The notes beneath the pieces are model-generated. The model was not told the DNA's origin, did no database searches, and saw only the letters and a program-made list of their open reading frames with translations. 47,936 nucleotides of DNA from DASXHZ01 sp036488085 (GTDB lineage Bacteria > Acidobacteriota > Thermoanaerobaculia > Gp7-AA8): NCBI GenBank assembly GCA_036488085.1, contig DASXHZ010000044.1:1-47936 (forward strand), given 5' to 3'. The first letter of the stretch is position 1. Every line of letters starts with the position of its first letter. The translations under genes and the position numbers were made by a program. Positions 8,855 through 19,552 of this stretch are shown one piece after another.

Positions 8855-10189
8855 ATGGACGTGCGCAACTCCGCGCGTGATACGACCTCGGCCTCCGTTT
8901 CGACCGGCGAAAATCTCAATCCGTACGAGATCGCGCAGCATCAGTTCGACACGGCGGCACAGTACGTTGCCAACCTGCCGGACGGGTTGCGCAACTGGCT
9001 CCGCGGGACCACTCGGCTGCAGAAGTTCGAGTTCCCCGTGGAGATGGACGACGGCAGCGTCCGCACGTTCGCCGGCTACCGCGCGCTCCACTCGCGCGTC
9101 CGCGGTCCCGGCAAGGGCGGCATTCGCTATCACCCCGAAGTGAACGGCGACGAAGTGCGGGCGCTCGCGTCGTGGATGACGTGGAAGTGTGCGGTCGCCG
9201 ACATCCCATTTGGCGGCGCGAAGGGCGGCATCGTCTGCGACCCGAAGCAGCTCTCGAAGAACGAGCTGCGGAAGATCACGCGCCGGTTCGTCGTGGAGCT
9301 CGGCGACACGATCGGCCCTCACAGCGACATCCCGGCGCCTGACGTCAACACCGACGCCGGCACGATGGCGTGGATCTACGACACGTACGACATGATGCAC
9401 GCCGGCAAGAACAACCGGCCCGTGGTGACCGGAAAGCCGATCGCAATGGGCGGCTCCCTCGGGCGCAATGAAGCGACAGCCCGAGGGTGCCTATTCGCCA
9501 CCGCACGTGCGATCGCCGAGGGCGCCGTGCCGGGTCTCAACTCGCTCGAGGGCGCTCGCGTCGTGATCCAGGGCTTCGGCAATGCCGGCTCGATCGCGGC
9601 GGGCCTGTTCACCGACGCGGGGGCGAAGGTGATCGCGGTGAGCGACTCGACCGGCGGCGTCCATTCCGAGGACGGCATCGACTACGACGCCGCGCTCGCG
9701 CACAAGAAGCAGACGAAGTCGGTGGTCGGCCTCGCCGGAACGATGAACATCACGAATGCCGAGCTGCTGCAGATCGAATGCGACGTCCTCATCCCCGCCG
9801 CGTTCGAGAACCAGATCCGTGCGGACAACGTCGCGAACGTGAAGACGAAGCTGATCGCGGAAGCGGCCAACGGCCCGACGACGCCGGCGGCGGACCGCGC
9901 GCTGTTCGAGCGCAACATCCCGATCATTCCCGACATCCTCGCGAACTCCGGCGGCGTGACGGTGAGCTACTTCGAGTGGGTACAGAACATCGAGAACGAG
10001 CACTGGAGCGAGGACGAAGTCAACGCGAAGCTACGAACGAAGATGGAAGCCGCGACCGACGCCGTGCTGCGGATGCAGATCGCGATCAAGGACCGCAGCG
10101 GCGCCGAGGTCGACCTCCGAACCGCCGCCTTCGCGCTGGCGATCCAGCGCGTGGCGAGCGTGGCGCTCGTGCGGGGGATCTGGCCGTGA
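8855..10189 (+). CDS. gdhA: Glutamate dehydrogenase (Glu/Leu/Phe/Val dehydrogenase family)
   Basis: The product is 444 residues. It reversibly converts glutamate to 2-oxoglutarate and ammonia with NAD(P). The substrate-binding Lys residues K87 (GKGGIRYHP) and K111 (WMTWKCAV), the catalytic K123 (PFGGAKGG) and D165 (PAPDVNT) are all present. The Rossmann motif QGFGNAGS lies at about 239-246. A longer frame is open upstream, but ATG 8855 has AGGAGGG eight bases before it, which decides the start. The N-terminal 20 residues are a poorly conserved polar extension. In this neighbourhood it could assimilate ammonia released by purine and pyrimidine breakdown, or regenerate 2-oxoglutarate. Cofactor preference cannot be read with confidence. 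The Shine-Dalgarno is in a hairpin (see 8826-8847). Confidence 0.93.
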   Translation: MDVRNSARDTTSASVSTGENLNPYEIAQHQFDTAAQYVANLPDGLRNWLRGTTRLQKFEFPVEMDDGSVRTFAGYRALHSRVRGPGKGGIRYHPEVNGDEVRALASWMTWKCAVADIPFGGAKGGIVCDPKQLSKNELRKITRRFVVELGDTIGPHSDIPAPDVNTDAGTMAWIYDTYDMMHAGKNNRPVVTGKPIAMGGSLGRNEATARGCLFATARAIAEGAVPGLNSLEGARVVIQGFGNAGSIAAGLFTDAGAKVIAVSDSTGGVHSEDGIDYDAALAHKKQTKSVVGLAGTMNITNAELLQIECDVLIPAAFENQIRADNVANVKTKLIAEAANGPTTPAADRALFERNIPIIPDILANSGGVTVSYFEWVQNIENEHWSEDEVNAKLRTKMEAATDAVLRMQIAIKDRSGAEVDLRTAAFALAIQRVASVALVRGIWP

Positions 10190-10198
10190 TGTCTTGGT

Positions 10199-10317
10199 TT
10201 TATCCCGAGCGAAGCGAGGGATCTCGGGTTACACCGCGTGAATGAAAACCATAGAAGCAACTTCGACGTTCATCGCCACTATTGAATGACCCTGCCGGTG
10301 TTACAGGAGATCCCTCG

Positions 10318-10334
<17 letters not shown>
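10199..10334. repeat. Inverted pair of a 27-28 bp dispersed-type repeat; right arm overlaps the NCS1 gene end
   Basis: The left arm (10199-10225) and the reverse complement of the right arm (10307-10334) are identical at both ends (13 and 13 or more bases) and differ only in the middle (AA against TTA). The right arm contains the stop and encodes the last residues YPER of the transporter. The left arm, read forward, would give YPERSEGSR. About 80 bp of non-repeated sequence lies between them, in which no gene is seen. Confidence 0.75.
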
Positions 10335-11829
<1,495 letters not shown>

Positions 11830-11898
11830 GGGGCTCTCTCTCCTCGGGACGATCGGTTTCGGAAGATTGTAAGCGAGTCCTCAGACTAGAATTCATGC

Positions 11899-12534
11899 AT
11901 GCCCGTGCTCGCCTGTCCTGACTGCGGCCACGACGTTTCGACGCTCGCCCCGGTCTGCCCGCACTGCGGACGGCCGATGAACACACCGCAAGCGGCGCTG
12001 CAGGTGCCACCCGCGAACGCCGTTCCCGAGGAGACGCTGTGGAAGGGAACGCCGTCGCCGAAGGTGCTGGTGGGCCGGGTCGTCGGCTTGATCGTCATCA
12101 TCGTGGCGATCCCGTGGGCGGCGCACTGGTTCGCCTCGCACACGAATGCGATCGATCAGCAGGCGACGATCATCAAGGTTGGCTGGTGGCTCACTGGGGT
12201 GGTCTTCCTCATTCAGCTCACTCGCCTCCTCATCTCGCTGCTACGCATCCGCAGCACGCTCTACACCCTCACGACACAGCGCATCCTGATCGAGAATGGC
12301 ATCCTCTCGAAGAGCGTCAACGAGATCGACCTGCGGACGATCGACGACACGCAGTTCTTCCAGTCTTTCACCGCGCGGATGCTCGGCATCGGCAACGTCA
12401 CGCTGATCTCGACCGACAAAGAGGAGCCGGTACTGGTCCTCCACAGCGTTCCGGATCCGCGCAACCTACGCGAGACGATTCGCACGAATGCGTATCGGAT
12501 GAGCCAGCGGCAACTGTTCACGCGGCAGGCGTAA
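11899..12534 (+). CDS. Zinc-ribbon membrane protein with bacterial PH domain
   Basis: The product is 211 residues. The N-terminus has a zinc ribbon with two CxxC pairs (CPDCG and CPHCG, residues 6-23). A proline-rich linker leads to two membrane helices (about 57-75 and 90-112). Residues about 120-200 form a bPH_2/DUF304-type domain (YTLTTQRILIENGILSK, then LRTIDDTQFFQS, then GIGNVTLISTDKEEPVLVLHSVPDP). Family members are membrane proteins of poorly defined role. No Shine-Dalgarno is obvious before ATG 11899. It is divergent from the NCS1 gene across a 69-bp gap and convergent with the next gene. Confidence 0.8.
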   Translation: MPVLACPDCGHDVSTLAPVCPHCGRPMNTPQAALQVPPANAVPEETLWKGTPSPKVLVGRVVGLIVIIVAIPWAAHWFASHTNAIDQQATIIKVGWWLTGVVFLIQLTRLLISLLRIRSTLYTLTTQRILIENGILSKSVNEIDLRTIDDTQFFQSFTARMLGIGNVTLISTDKEEPVLVLHSVPDPRNLRETIRTNAYRMSQRQLFTRQA

Positions 12535-12545
12535 GGGAAGCGTGG

Positions 12546-13151
12546 CTACGGTTTGGCCTGTTGCGAGACCGACACATCGCAATTGGCACTCCAACGGTAC
12601 TCGTACAGCGCCGTTTTCAGCGGACGACCATCCGATGCCAATGCGTGTGGCTCAAATGCGAACAGGGCGATGCGTCGATGAGCATCGGGGTCGCGGGGAA
12701 TGCTGAACGCAAGGTCGTCGTGCCACCCCGTGTCCGGCGCGTAGTGTGTGGTGAATGTTCCGGCTGGCAAAGTCCGGCTGAACGACGATGGAGTCTTCAT
12801 GATCTCGGAAGGATCAAATTGAGTGATGCCCGCGGTCGGCTCGGGAGGAGTCACCAGCCAGACACGAACCGTGGTCTGGTCGATGTCAAACGCGCGCTTG
12901 CCGATGTTCTTGACGGCCACTCCGAAAAATGCCGTACACCGCTGGTCGCCTTCCACCCACTCCAGCGTCGACTCCGTGCTGCCGCGCTCCTCAAGGCTGG
13001 GTGCCTCGCCCGCAAGAAAGCGCGTGTAGGCCCACCAGCCGGCAACGAGAATTGCGGCTATTTCCGCGAGAGTTTTTGCGAGCTCGGCCCATTTCACCGT
13101 TGATTCGGACGGCGGCCGAAGCGGAAGCAACCTACGCGTCCAGTTGGACAT
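12546..13151 (-). CDS. Hypothetical membrane-anchored protein
   Basis: The product is 201 residues and not recognised. One membrane helix (about 25-46, LAKTLAEIAAILVAGWWAY) follows a short basic N-terminus. The rest looks like a soluble beta-rich domain; KNIGKRAFDIDQTTVRVWL suggests an Ig-like or fibronectin-like fold. Two Cys (in DQRCTAFF and ANCDVSV) could form a disulfide outside the cytoplasm. It converges on the PH-domain gene with 11 bp between stops. Confidence 0.6.
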   Translation of the reverse strand: MSNWTRRLLPLRPPSESTVKWAELAKTLAEIAAILVAGWWAYTRFLAGEAPSLEERGSTESTLEWVEGDQRCTAFFGVAVKNIGKRAFDIDQTTVRVWLVTPPEPTAGITQFDPSEIMKTPSSFSRTLPAGTFTTHYAPDTGWHDDLAFSIPRDPDAHRRIALFAFEPHALASDGRPLKTALYEYRWSANCDVSVSQQAKP

Positions 13152-13247
13152 CTAGCAAGGAGAGGAAACAGAACACGAAAGCCCTACCCTCAGCGCGAGG
13201 CCCGCGGCATCGGATGTACACTTTCCGTTTCCATTAAAGGAGAGTCC

Positions 13248-14372
13248 ATGGCCGATCTGTCGTCGATCTTCACCGGTGTTCGCTTCGAAAATCCCTTCAT
13301 GCTCGCCTCGGCGCCCCCGACCGAATCCGACGCGAACATCATGCGGGCGTTCGAGGCGGGATGGGGCGGCGTGGTGACGAAGACGATCGGGCTGCATCCA
13401 GTCGTGAACGTGAAGGGGCCGAAGACGAAGTTCCTCCGCGCCGACAACAGCGGGACGCGCCTCTCCATGGCGAAGCGCAACGACTCGACGCTCGTGGCGT
13501 CTTGGAACTGGGAGCTGATCTCCGACAAGCCGCTCGACTGGTGGATCGGCAAGCTCGCGAACATCAAGAAGCAGTATCCGAAGAAGGTGCTGGTCGCCTC
13601 GATCATGGCTGGCAGCGGCAACGACAAGGAACTGCACAACTGGCAGACGCTCGCGAAGGCGTGTCAGGACGAAGGATGCGACGCGCTGGAGCTGAACTTC
13701 TCGTGTCCGCACATGGATCGCGTCGACATGGGATCGAACGTCGGCAAGGACAAGGTCCTCTGCTCGGTCGTCACGCAGGCCGTCAAAGCGGTCTCGCGGA
13801 TTCCGGTGTGGGTGAAGCTGACTCCCGCCACGTCGAACATCGTCGAAGAGGCCACCGCCTGTTTCCTGGGCGGTGCTGACGCGGTCGTGTCGTCGAACAC
13901 CTTCCCCTCTCTCCCGCCGATCGACCCCGTCTCGCTCGATTTCGAGATGAGCGTCGAAGGCTACGTGAGCCCCGGCGGCCTCGGCGGACCCGCCATCCTG
14001 CCACTCTCGATGGCGAAGATGTCGCAGATGACGAGGGCGTTCCCCGACCGCGAATTCTCCGGCATCGGCGGCGTCTCGACGTTCGAGCACGCCCTCAATT
14101 ACTTCCTCCTCGGATGCGGCACCGTCCAGGTCTGCACCGCGGCGATGCTCGACCACGCCATCGGCCCCAACGTCATCAAGGAGCTGACGCACGGCATGAA
14201 CGAGTTCATGACGCAGCGCAACTTCGCCTCCCTCTCCGACTTCCGCGGCCTCCGCCGCGACCGCGTCGTCGCCCACTCTCAAATCAAACGCCCCGACACC
14301 CGCGAATACCACGGCGGCTACGAAGAAGAAGTGGAAGGCTACGCGCAGCCGATGGCACCCGCAGCGTTATAG
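13248..14372 (+). CDS. preA: Dihydropyrimidine dehydrogenase catalytic subunit PreA-like, lacking the C-terminal ferredoxin domain
   Basis: The product is 374 residues, a class-1 dihydroorotate-dehydrogenase-type FMN TIM barrel. The motif LNFSCPHMDRVDMGSNVGKD aligns with the dihydropyrimidine dehydrogenase active site; C153 matches the proton-donating Cys, and SSNTFPSLP matches the Asn-Thr pyrimidine contacts. It should reduce uracil and thymine to the 5,6-dihydro forms. E. coli PreA continues with two [4Fe-4S] clusters; here the protein ends after EEEVEGYAQP without any Cys, and the next gene starts 11 bp later. No PreT partner is in the window. AAAGGAGAG precedes the ATG. It forms an operon with the downstream aminotransferase. 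Confidence 0.88.
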   Translation: MADLSSIFTGVRFENPFMLASAPPTESDANIMRAFEAGWGGVVTKTIGLHPVVNVKGPKTKFLRADNSGTRLSMAKRNDSTLVASWNWELISDKPLDWWIGKLANIKKQYPKKVLVASIMAGSGNDKELHNWQTLAKACQDEGCDALELNFSCPHMDRVDMGSNVGKDKVLCSVVTQAVKAVSRIPVWVKLTPATSNIVEEATACFLGGADAVVSSNTFPSLPPIDPVSLDFEMSVEGYVSPGGLGGPAILPLSMAKMSQMTRAFPDREFSGIGGVSTFEHALNYFLLGCGTVQVCTAAMLDHAIGPNVIKELTHGMNEFMTQRNFASLSDFRGLRRDRVVAHSQIKRPDTREYHGGYEEEVEGYAQPMAPAAL

Positions 14373-14382
14373 GATCAACACC

Positions 14383-15684
14383 ATGACCGACGTTCTCAAC
14401 GAAACCGACATCGACGTCATCGCCGACTACAAGCGCCACACTTGGCCGGCCGCTTCGACGTACTACCAGGACCCGCTGCTCATCGACCACGGCGAGGGGA
14501 TGTATGTCTTTGACGACAAGGGGAACCGGTATCTCGACTGCTTCGGCGGCGTGCTGACGGTCTCGGTCGGGCATGCGAACAAGCAGGTGAACGCGGCGAT
14601 CCACGAGCAGATCGACAAGGTGTCGCACACGTCGGCGCTCTACGTGAACAAGCCGGCGCAGGAGCTCGCGGCGAAGATGGCCGAGCTGACGCCCGGCAAG
14701 CTGAACCAGAGCTTCTTCACGAACAGCGGCACCGAGGCCGATGAGACGGCGATGCTGGCAGCGAGGCTTTACACCGGGCGACAGGAGATCATCGCGCTGC
14801 GGCACGCCTACCACGGCCGCACCATGCTCTCGATGTCGGCGGCCGGACACTCCACCTGGCGCCACGGCGGCACGCAGGTCGCCGGCATCAAGCATGCCTA
14901 CGCGCCGTACTGCTATCGCTGCCCGTTCGGCCAGACGTATCCGGAGTGCGGCGTCCGCTGCGCGACCGACATCGAGGACCTCATCCTTACGACGACCGAC
15001 GGCAAGATTGCCGGCATGATCGCGGAGCCGATCCTCGGCGTCGGCGGTTTCATCGTCCCACCGAAGGAGTACTTCCAGATCGTCTCCGACATCGTCCACC
15101 GCTACGGCGGGATCTTCATCTGCGACGAAGTGCAGACCGCTTGGGGACGCACCGGCGACAAGTGGTTCGGCATCGAGCATTGGGACGTCGAGCCCGACGT
15201 CATGACGTTCGCGAAGGGGATGGCGAACGGCTCGCCGGTCGGCTGCACCACGACGACCGACGAGATCGCAAGCGCGTTCCCCGGCCTCACCTTCTCGACG
15301 TTCGGCGGAAACCCGGTCACCTCGGCGGCCGCCGTCGCAACGATCCGCTACATCGATGAGAACGATCTGCCCCGCAACGCCGCGGTGGTCGGCGCGCACC
15401 TGCGCCAGCGCCTCACGGAGCTGCAGGAAAAGTACGAGAAGATCGGCGACGTCCGCGGCATGGGATTGATGCAGGCGATCGAGTGCGTCGAAGACCGCAA
15501 GACGAAGGTGCCCGCGCCCGGCATCGTGATGAAGGTGTTCGAGGAGACGAAGAAGCGCGGTGTCCTGATCGGCAAAGGCGGCCTGTTCGGCAACGTCATC
15601 CGTCTCGGCCCGCCGCTGATCGCGACCAAGAGCGACATCGACGTCCTCGTCGACGCGCTCGACGCCGCGTTCGCGATGGCGTGA
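14383..15684 (+). CDS. Class III PLP aminotransferase, AGXT2-like (beta-alanine/alanine-glyoxylate aminotransferase)
   Basis: The product is 433 residues. The PLP lysine is K278 (TFAKGMANG), with the ring-nitrogen Asp D248 in ICDEVQTAWGRTG. SGTEADETA (115-123) and HAYHGRT (141-147) are phosphate and cofactor contacts. The segment YCYRCPFGQTYPEC with a further Cys (C177, C180, C189, C193) is characteristic of AGXT2-type sequences. AGXT2 moves amino groups from beta-alanine, 3-aminoisobutyrate or alanine to pyruvate or glyoxylate. Here beta-alanine would come from the pyrimidine genes and glyoxylate from the purine genes, so one enzyme could serve both. It is 10 bp downstream of preA and overlaps the next small gene by GTGA. 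Confidence 0.9.
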   Translation: MTDVLNETDIDVIADYKRHTWPAASTYYQDPLLIDHGEGMYVFDDKGNRYLDCFGGVLTVSVGHANKQVNAAIHEQIDKVSHTSALYVNKPAQELAAKMAELTPGKLNQSFFTNSGTEADETAMLAARLYTGRQEIIALRHAYHGRTMLSMSAAGHSTWRHGGTQVAGIKHAYAPYCYRCPFGQTYPECGVRCATDIEDLILTTTDGKIAGMIAEPILGVGGFIVPPKEYFQIVSDIVHRYGGIFICDEVQTAWGRTGDKWFGIEHWDVEPDVMTFAKGMANGSPVGCTTTTDEIASAFPGLTFSTFGGNPVTSAAAVATIRYIDENDLPRNAAVVGAHLRQRLTELQEKYEKIGDVRGMGLMQAIECVEDRKTKVPAPGIVMKVFEETKKRGVLIGKGGLFGNVIRLGPPLIATKSDIDVLVDALDAAFAMA

Positions 15685-16031
15685 TCTCGAAGCCGCTCCT
15701 CTACTTCATCGTCATCGCGGTCGTCGTCATTCTGGGACTCGCGTGGTGGGCCGGGAGCTACCCGGCCCGCGTCACGGTCATCAACAATTCCGGCACCGAC
15801 CTGCCGGACGTCAGCGTCGAGTCGAACAGCGGGCGCACCGACCTTGGCGCGATCATCAACGGCGGCGCGAAGAGCGCACAACTCGACCCCGGCGATCGCG
15901 TCACGATCCACTACGGCGACAGGAGCTGGACCTCGGACGCGAAGCTCACCCCCGCGCAGTCGATGATCGCGTACGTGACGCCAAGCGGACGTATCGAGCT
16001 TCGCTCGCGGCTCGGCACGCTGGCGCGGTGA
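15681..16031 (+). CDS. Small membrane-anchored protein
   Basis: The product is 116 residues and of unknown function. A single N-terminal membrane helix (about 5-25, LLYFIVIAVVVILGLAWWAG) is followed by a beta-rich extracytoplasmic domain (RVTVINNSGTDLPDVSVES, then DRVTIHYGDRSW), which resembles small Ig-like or carboxypeptidase-regulatory folds. The start is taken as GTG 15681, which overlaps the aminotransferase stop (GTGA) and matches the coupling seen elsewhere in the window. It converges with the next gene, one base between stops. Confidence 0.65.
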   Translation: MISKPLLYFIVIAVVVILGLAWWAGSYPARVTVINNSGTDLPDVSVESNSGRTDLGAIINGGAKSAQLDPGDRVTIHYGDRSWTSDAKLTPAQSMIAYVTPSGRIELRSRLGTLAR

Positions 16032-16032
16032 T

Positions 16033-17610
16033 CTATTGCGTGAAGTGGACCGTCAGGTTGTAGAGGACGTCGACCGGCCTTCCGTCGAGCGTGGCTGGAT
16101 AGAACGTCCACTGAGACACGGCAAAGACCGCCGATGAATTGAGCTCAGCGAATGGACTCTGCGCCATGAGCCGAACGCTTCGAATGCAGCCGGTCTTCGT
16201 GATCACGGCCTCGACGATGACAAAGACATTTCCGGATGCCTTCCCGACACCACGGAGTCCGACGGGATACGTCGGCTCGACTTTGCGCCGCACCTTCGGC
16301 GCCACGACTTTCCCTCCGGAACGTGTCAGACCGGCGGAAGGGACAGCGAGCGGGGAATCTTCGTCGAGGCACGGCGTGGTTCGCGGACCATGGGAGACGA
16401 TCAGATCGTTCGTGCGGCGTGGACTTGCGATACTGAGGTTCGTTGCGTAGGAGAGCCGGAGAATCGTCTCGAGCTCGCGCACGCATCTCGTCTGAACGTG
16501 CGAGAGATCGAGATCCAGCACACGTCCGGCGCCGTCGACCGTCACGTTCGCCAAGCCAAACCACAAATCGCCGCATCGCGACGAGATCGCGTCTGCGAGT
16601 CCGGCCGGGAGCTCTCCCGGGAGATTGACCTCGGGCTGACGAACCGGCTTTGGGCTCACGACGCGCCCCTTCAGCGTCATCGGCTTCGCCGCCGGCATCG
16701 TGCATTCGACCGGCAGCAAGCCGCAGTGGTTCTTTCGCAGCGCGAACTCGTGATCCGTCAGGAGCGCGAAGACATTGGGCTCGTTGTATGCGAGAAGGTC
16801 ATCGGCCTCTTTCGTATCCAGCCAGGCGAGCCAACGGGGATCCTCCTTCTTGTCGCCTCCGGACATGCGGCGAACCAGCTCGCGGCCGAACGCTTCGCGG
16901 TCGCTCGGCGTCTCTTTCGGATCCGAAAACGCGGCGCGAACGACCTCGGGAAGACCGTCCGGGTTCTTCGCGTAAACGCGCACGCAGTACCACACCGTCG
17001 CGTTGCGCATCTCCTCGGATGGGCCGTTGAACACCGCGGCGGCGATGCCGGGCTGCAATGGCACATCCGAGTCGTGCAAGACACGGAGGAGCGCGCGCCA
17101 GGCTGAGGGGTCTCTGAGTCCGGCGAGGCGCGATGAAATCGCAACGGTCAGATCGGGACGACCCCAGAGTGCTTTCATGAAGAAGTCGTCCGCGTCCTGA
17201 ACCCCTCCGGGATGCAGCTTCGCGAAGTAAATGTCGAAAGCGTCGGCTCGCCTCGCAATCATCGACTCGACGGCGTCCTCGATCGCCGGCGGCCATTTCT
17301 CGCTCGTTTTCCTCGCGAAATCGATATCCGAATCGGTGCCGAGGAGTGCGATCGAGCGAAGCTCCTCGCGGGCGGCCGTGGCATCCGTCTCCTGCTCCAC
17401 CGCCTTCCGGAGATCGCCGACGAGCATCTTTTCGTCGCGGACGCCAGCGACACGCGCGGCGGTCGTGCGCACAAGCGGATCGCTGCCCGAAAGTGCCGCG
17501 CGCAACGGCTCGACGATCGCCGCGGCGTCCTTCTCGTTCGCGAGGTACGCCACGTCGATCGGTCTCGCGGTTGCGGCGGAGATGGCGAGCAGGATCAGAA
17601 GGGAGTTCAT
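16033..17610 (-). CDS. Secreted/periplasmic HEAT-like protein with C-terminal TonB domain
   Basis: The product is 525 residues from ATG 17610. A short signal peptide (MNSLLILLAISAATA) is followed by helical HEAT-like repeats over about 20-240 (PLRAALSGSDPLVRTTAARV and similar). A linker region follows, and the last 80-90 residues are a TonB C-terminal domain (VEPTYPVGLRGVGKASGNVF, then QWTFYPATLDGRPV, then LTVHF). Unlike true TonB there is no Pro-rich periplasmic spanner, so energy transfer is unlikely; such domains often act as periplasmic protein-protein modules. The open frame extends upstream, but the signal peptide marks the start. It is divergent from the dihydropyrimidinase gene with only 31 bp between start codons. 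Confidence 0.75.
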   Translation of the reverse strand: MNSLLILLAISAATARPIDVAYLANEKDAAAIVEPLRAALSGSDPLVRTTAARVAGVRDEKMLVGDLRKAVEQETDATAAREELRSIALLGTDSDIDFARKTSEKWPPAIEDAVESMIARRADAFDIYFAKLHPGGVQDADDFFMKALWGRPDLTVAISSRLAGLRDPSAWRALLRVLHDSDVPLQPGIAAAVFNGPSEEMRNATVWYCVRVYAKNPDGLPEVVRAAFSDPKETPSDREAFGRELVRRMSGGDKKEDPRWLAWLDTKEADDLLAYNEPNVFALLTDHEFALRKNHCGLLPVECTMPAAKPMTLKGRVVSPKPVRQPEVNLPGELPAGLADAISSRCGDLWFGLANVTVDGAGRVLDLDLSHVQTRCVRELETILRLSYATNLSIASPRRTNDLIVSHGPRTTPCLDEDSPLAVPSAGLTRSGGKVVAPKVRRKVEPTYPVGLRGVGKASGNVFVIVEAVITKTGCIRSVRLMAQSPFAELNSSAVFAVSQWTFYPATLDGRPVDVLYNLTVHFTQ

Positions 17611-17641
17611 TTTCGGGGCTCGCGCGCATGATAATCCGCCC

Positions 17642-19027
<1,386 letters not shown>

Positions 19028-19035
19028 AAATGTAG

Positions 19036-19078
19036 GGTGCGGCTCTCAGCCGCACCAGGGCCGGCTGAGAGCCGGCCC
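19036..19078. repeat. Paired hairpin repeat (two 9-bp stems)
   Basis: GGTGCGGCT/AGCCGCACC with a CTC loop (19036-19056) is followed one base later by GGGCCGGCT/AGCCGGCCC with a GAG loop (19058-19078). The inner parts of the two hairpins are reverse complements of each other, so alternative longer pairing is possible. No T-run follows, so it is more likely a REP-like intergenic repeat than a simple terminator. It lies between hydA and the DinB gene. Confidence 0.6.
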
Positions 19079-19087
19079 CACACACAT

Positions 19088-19510
19088 ATGAATCGGGTCG
19101 AAACGCTTCTCGATGAACTGAACGACGCGTACGACGGTGAGCCGTGGTACGGCGACTCGCTGCGCCAGACGCTTGGTGGCATCGAGGAGTCGCGCGTCCG
19201 CGAGCGCCCGCGCATTGCGGAGCTGCTGGCGCACATCACCTCTTGGATCGAGGTCACGAATCGCCGGCTCGACGGCGAGGTGTTCGAGGTCACGCAAGAC
19301 GTCAACTTCCGGACGCCCGCCGCATGGGCCGACGATCTGGCGCGGCTCGACGCCGCGCACAAGTCACTCCTCGCGCGCGTCGCGAAGCTGACCGACGCCG
19401 ATCTCGACGGAAAAATGGCAGGCAAGGCGCACTCGATCGAGTTCGGCGTGCGCGGCGTCGTGCAGCACAACATCTACCATCAGGGTCAGATCGCGCTGCT
19501 CCGCAAGTAG
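19088..19510 (+). CDS. DinB-family four-helix protein
   Basis: The product is 140 residues. ATG 19088 gives the usual DinB/YfiT-like four-helix length. HITSWIEVTNRRLDG (about 49-63) and the C-terminal VRGVVQHNIYHQGQIALLRK carry His residues at the positions that bind a divalent metal in this superfamily. Members are metal-dependent thiol transferases or uncharacterised stress proteins. The substrate here is unknown. It sits inside the pyrimidine gene run but no catalytic link is apparent. Confidence 0.82.
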   Translation: MNRVETLLDELNDAYDGEPWYGDSLRQTLGGIEESRVRERPRIAELLAHITSWIEVTNRRLDGEVFEVTQDVNFRTPAAWADDLARLDAAHKSLLARVAKLTDADLDGKMAGKAHSIEFGVRGVVQHNIYHQGQIALLRK

Positions 19511-19552
19511 GCATTACAATCCCCCTCCACCAAGTCCAGGAGCCAAACAAAC

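Noticed and set aside
17231..17641. N-terminal extension of the dihydropyrimidinase
   Set aside because: The open frame upstream of 17642 overlaps the divergent HEAT/TonB gene, is Ser/Arg-rich, and is absent from the family's usual N-terminus.
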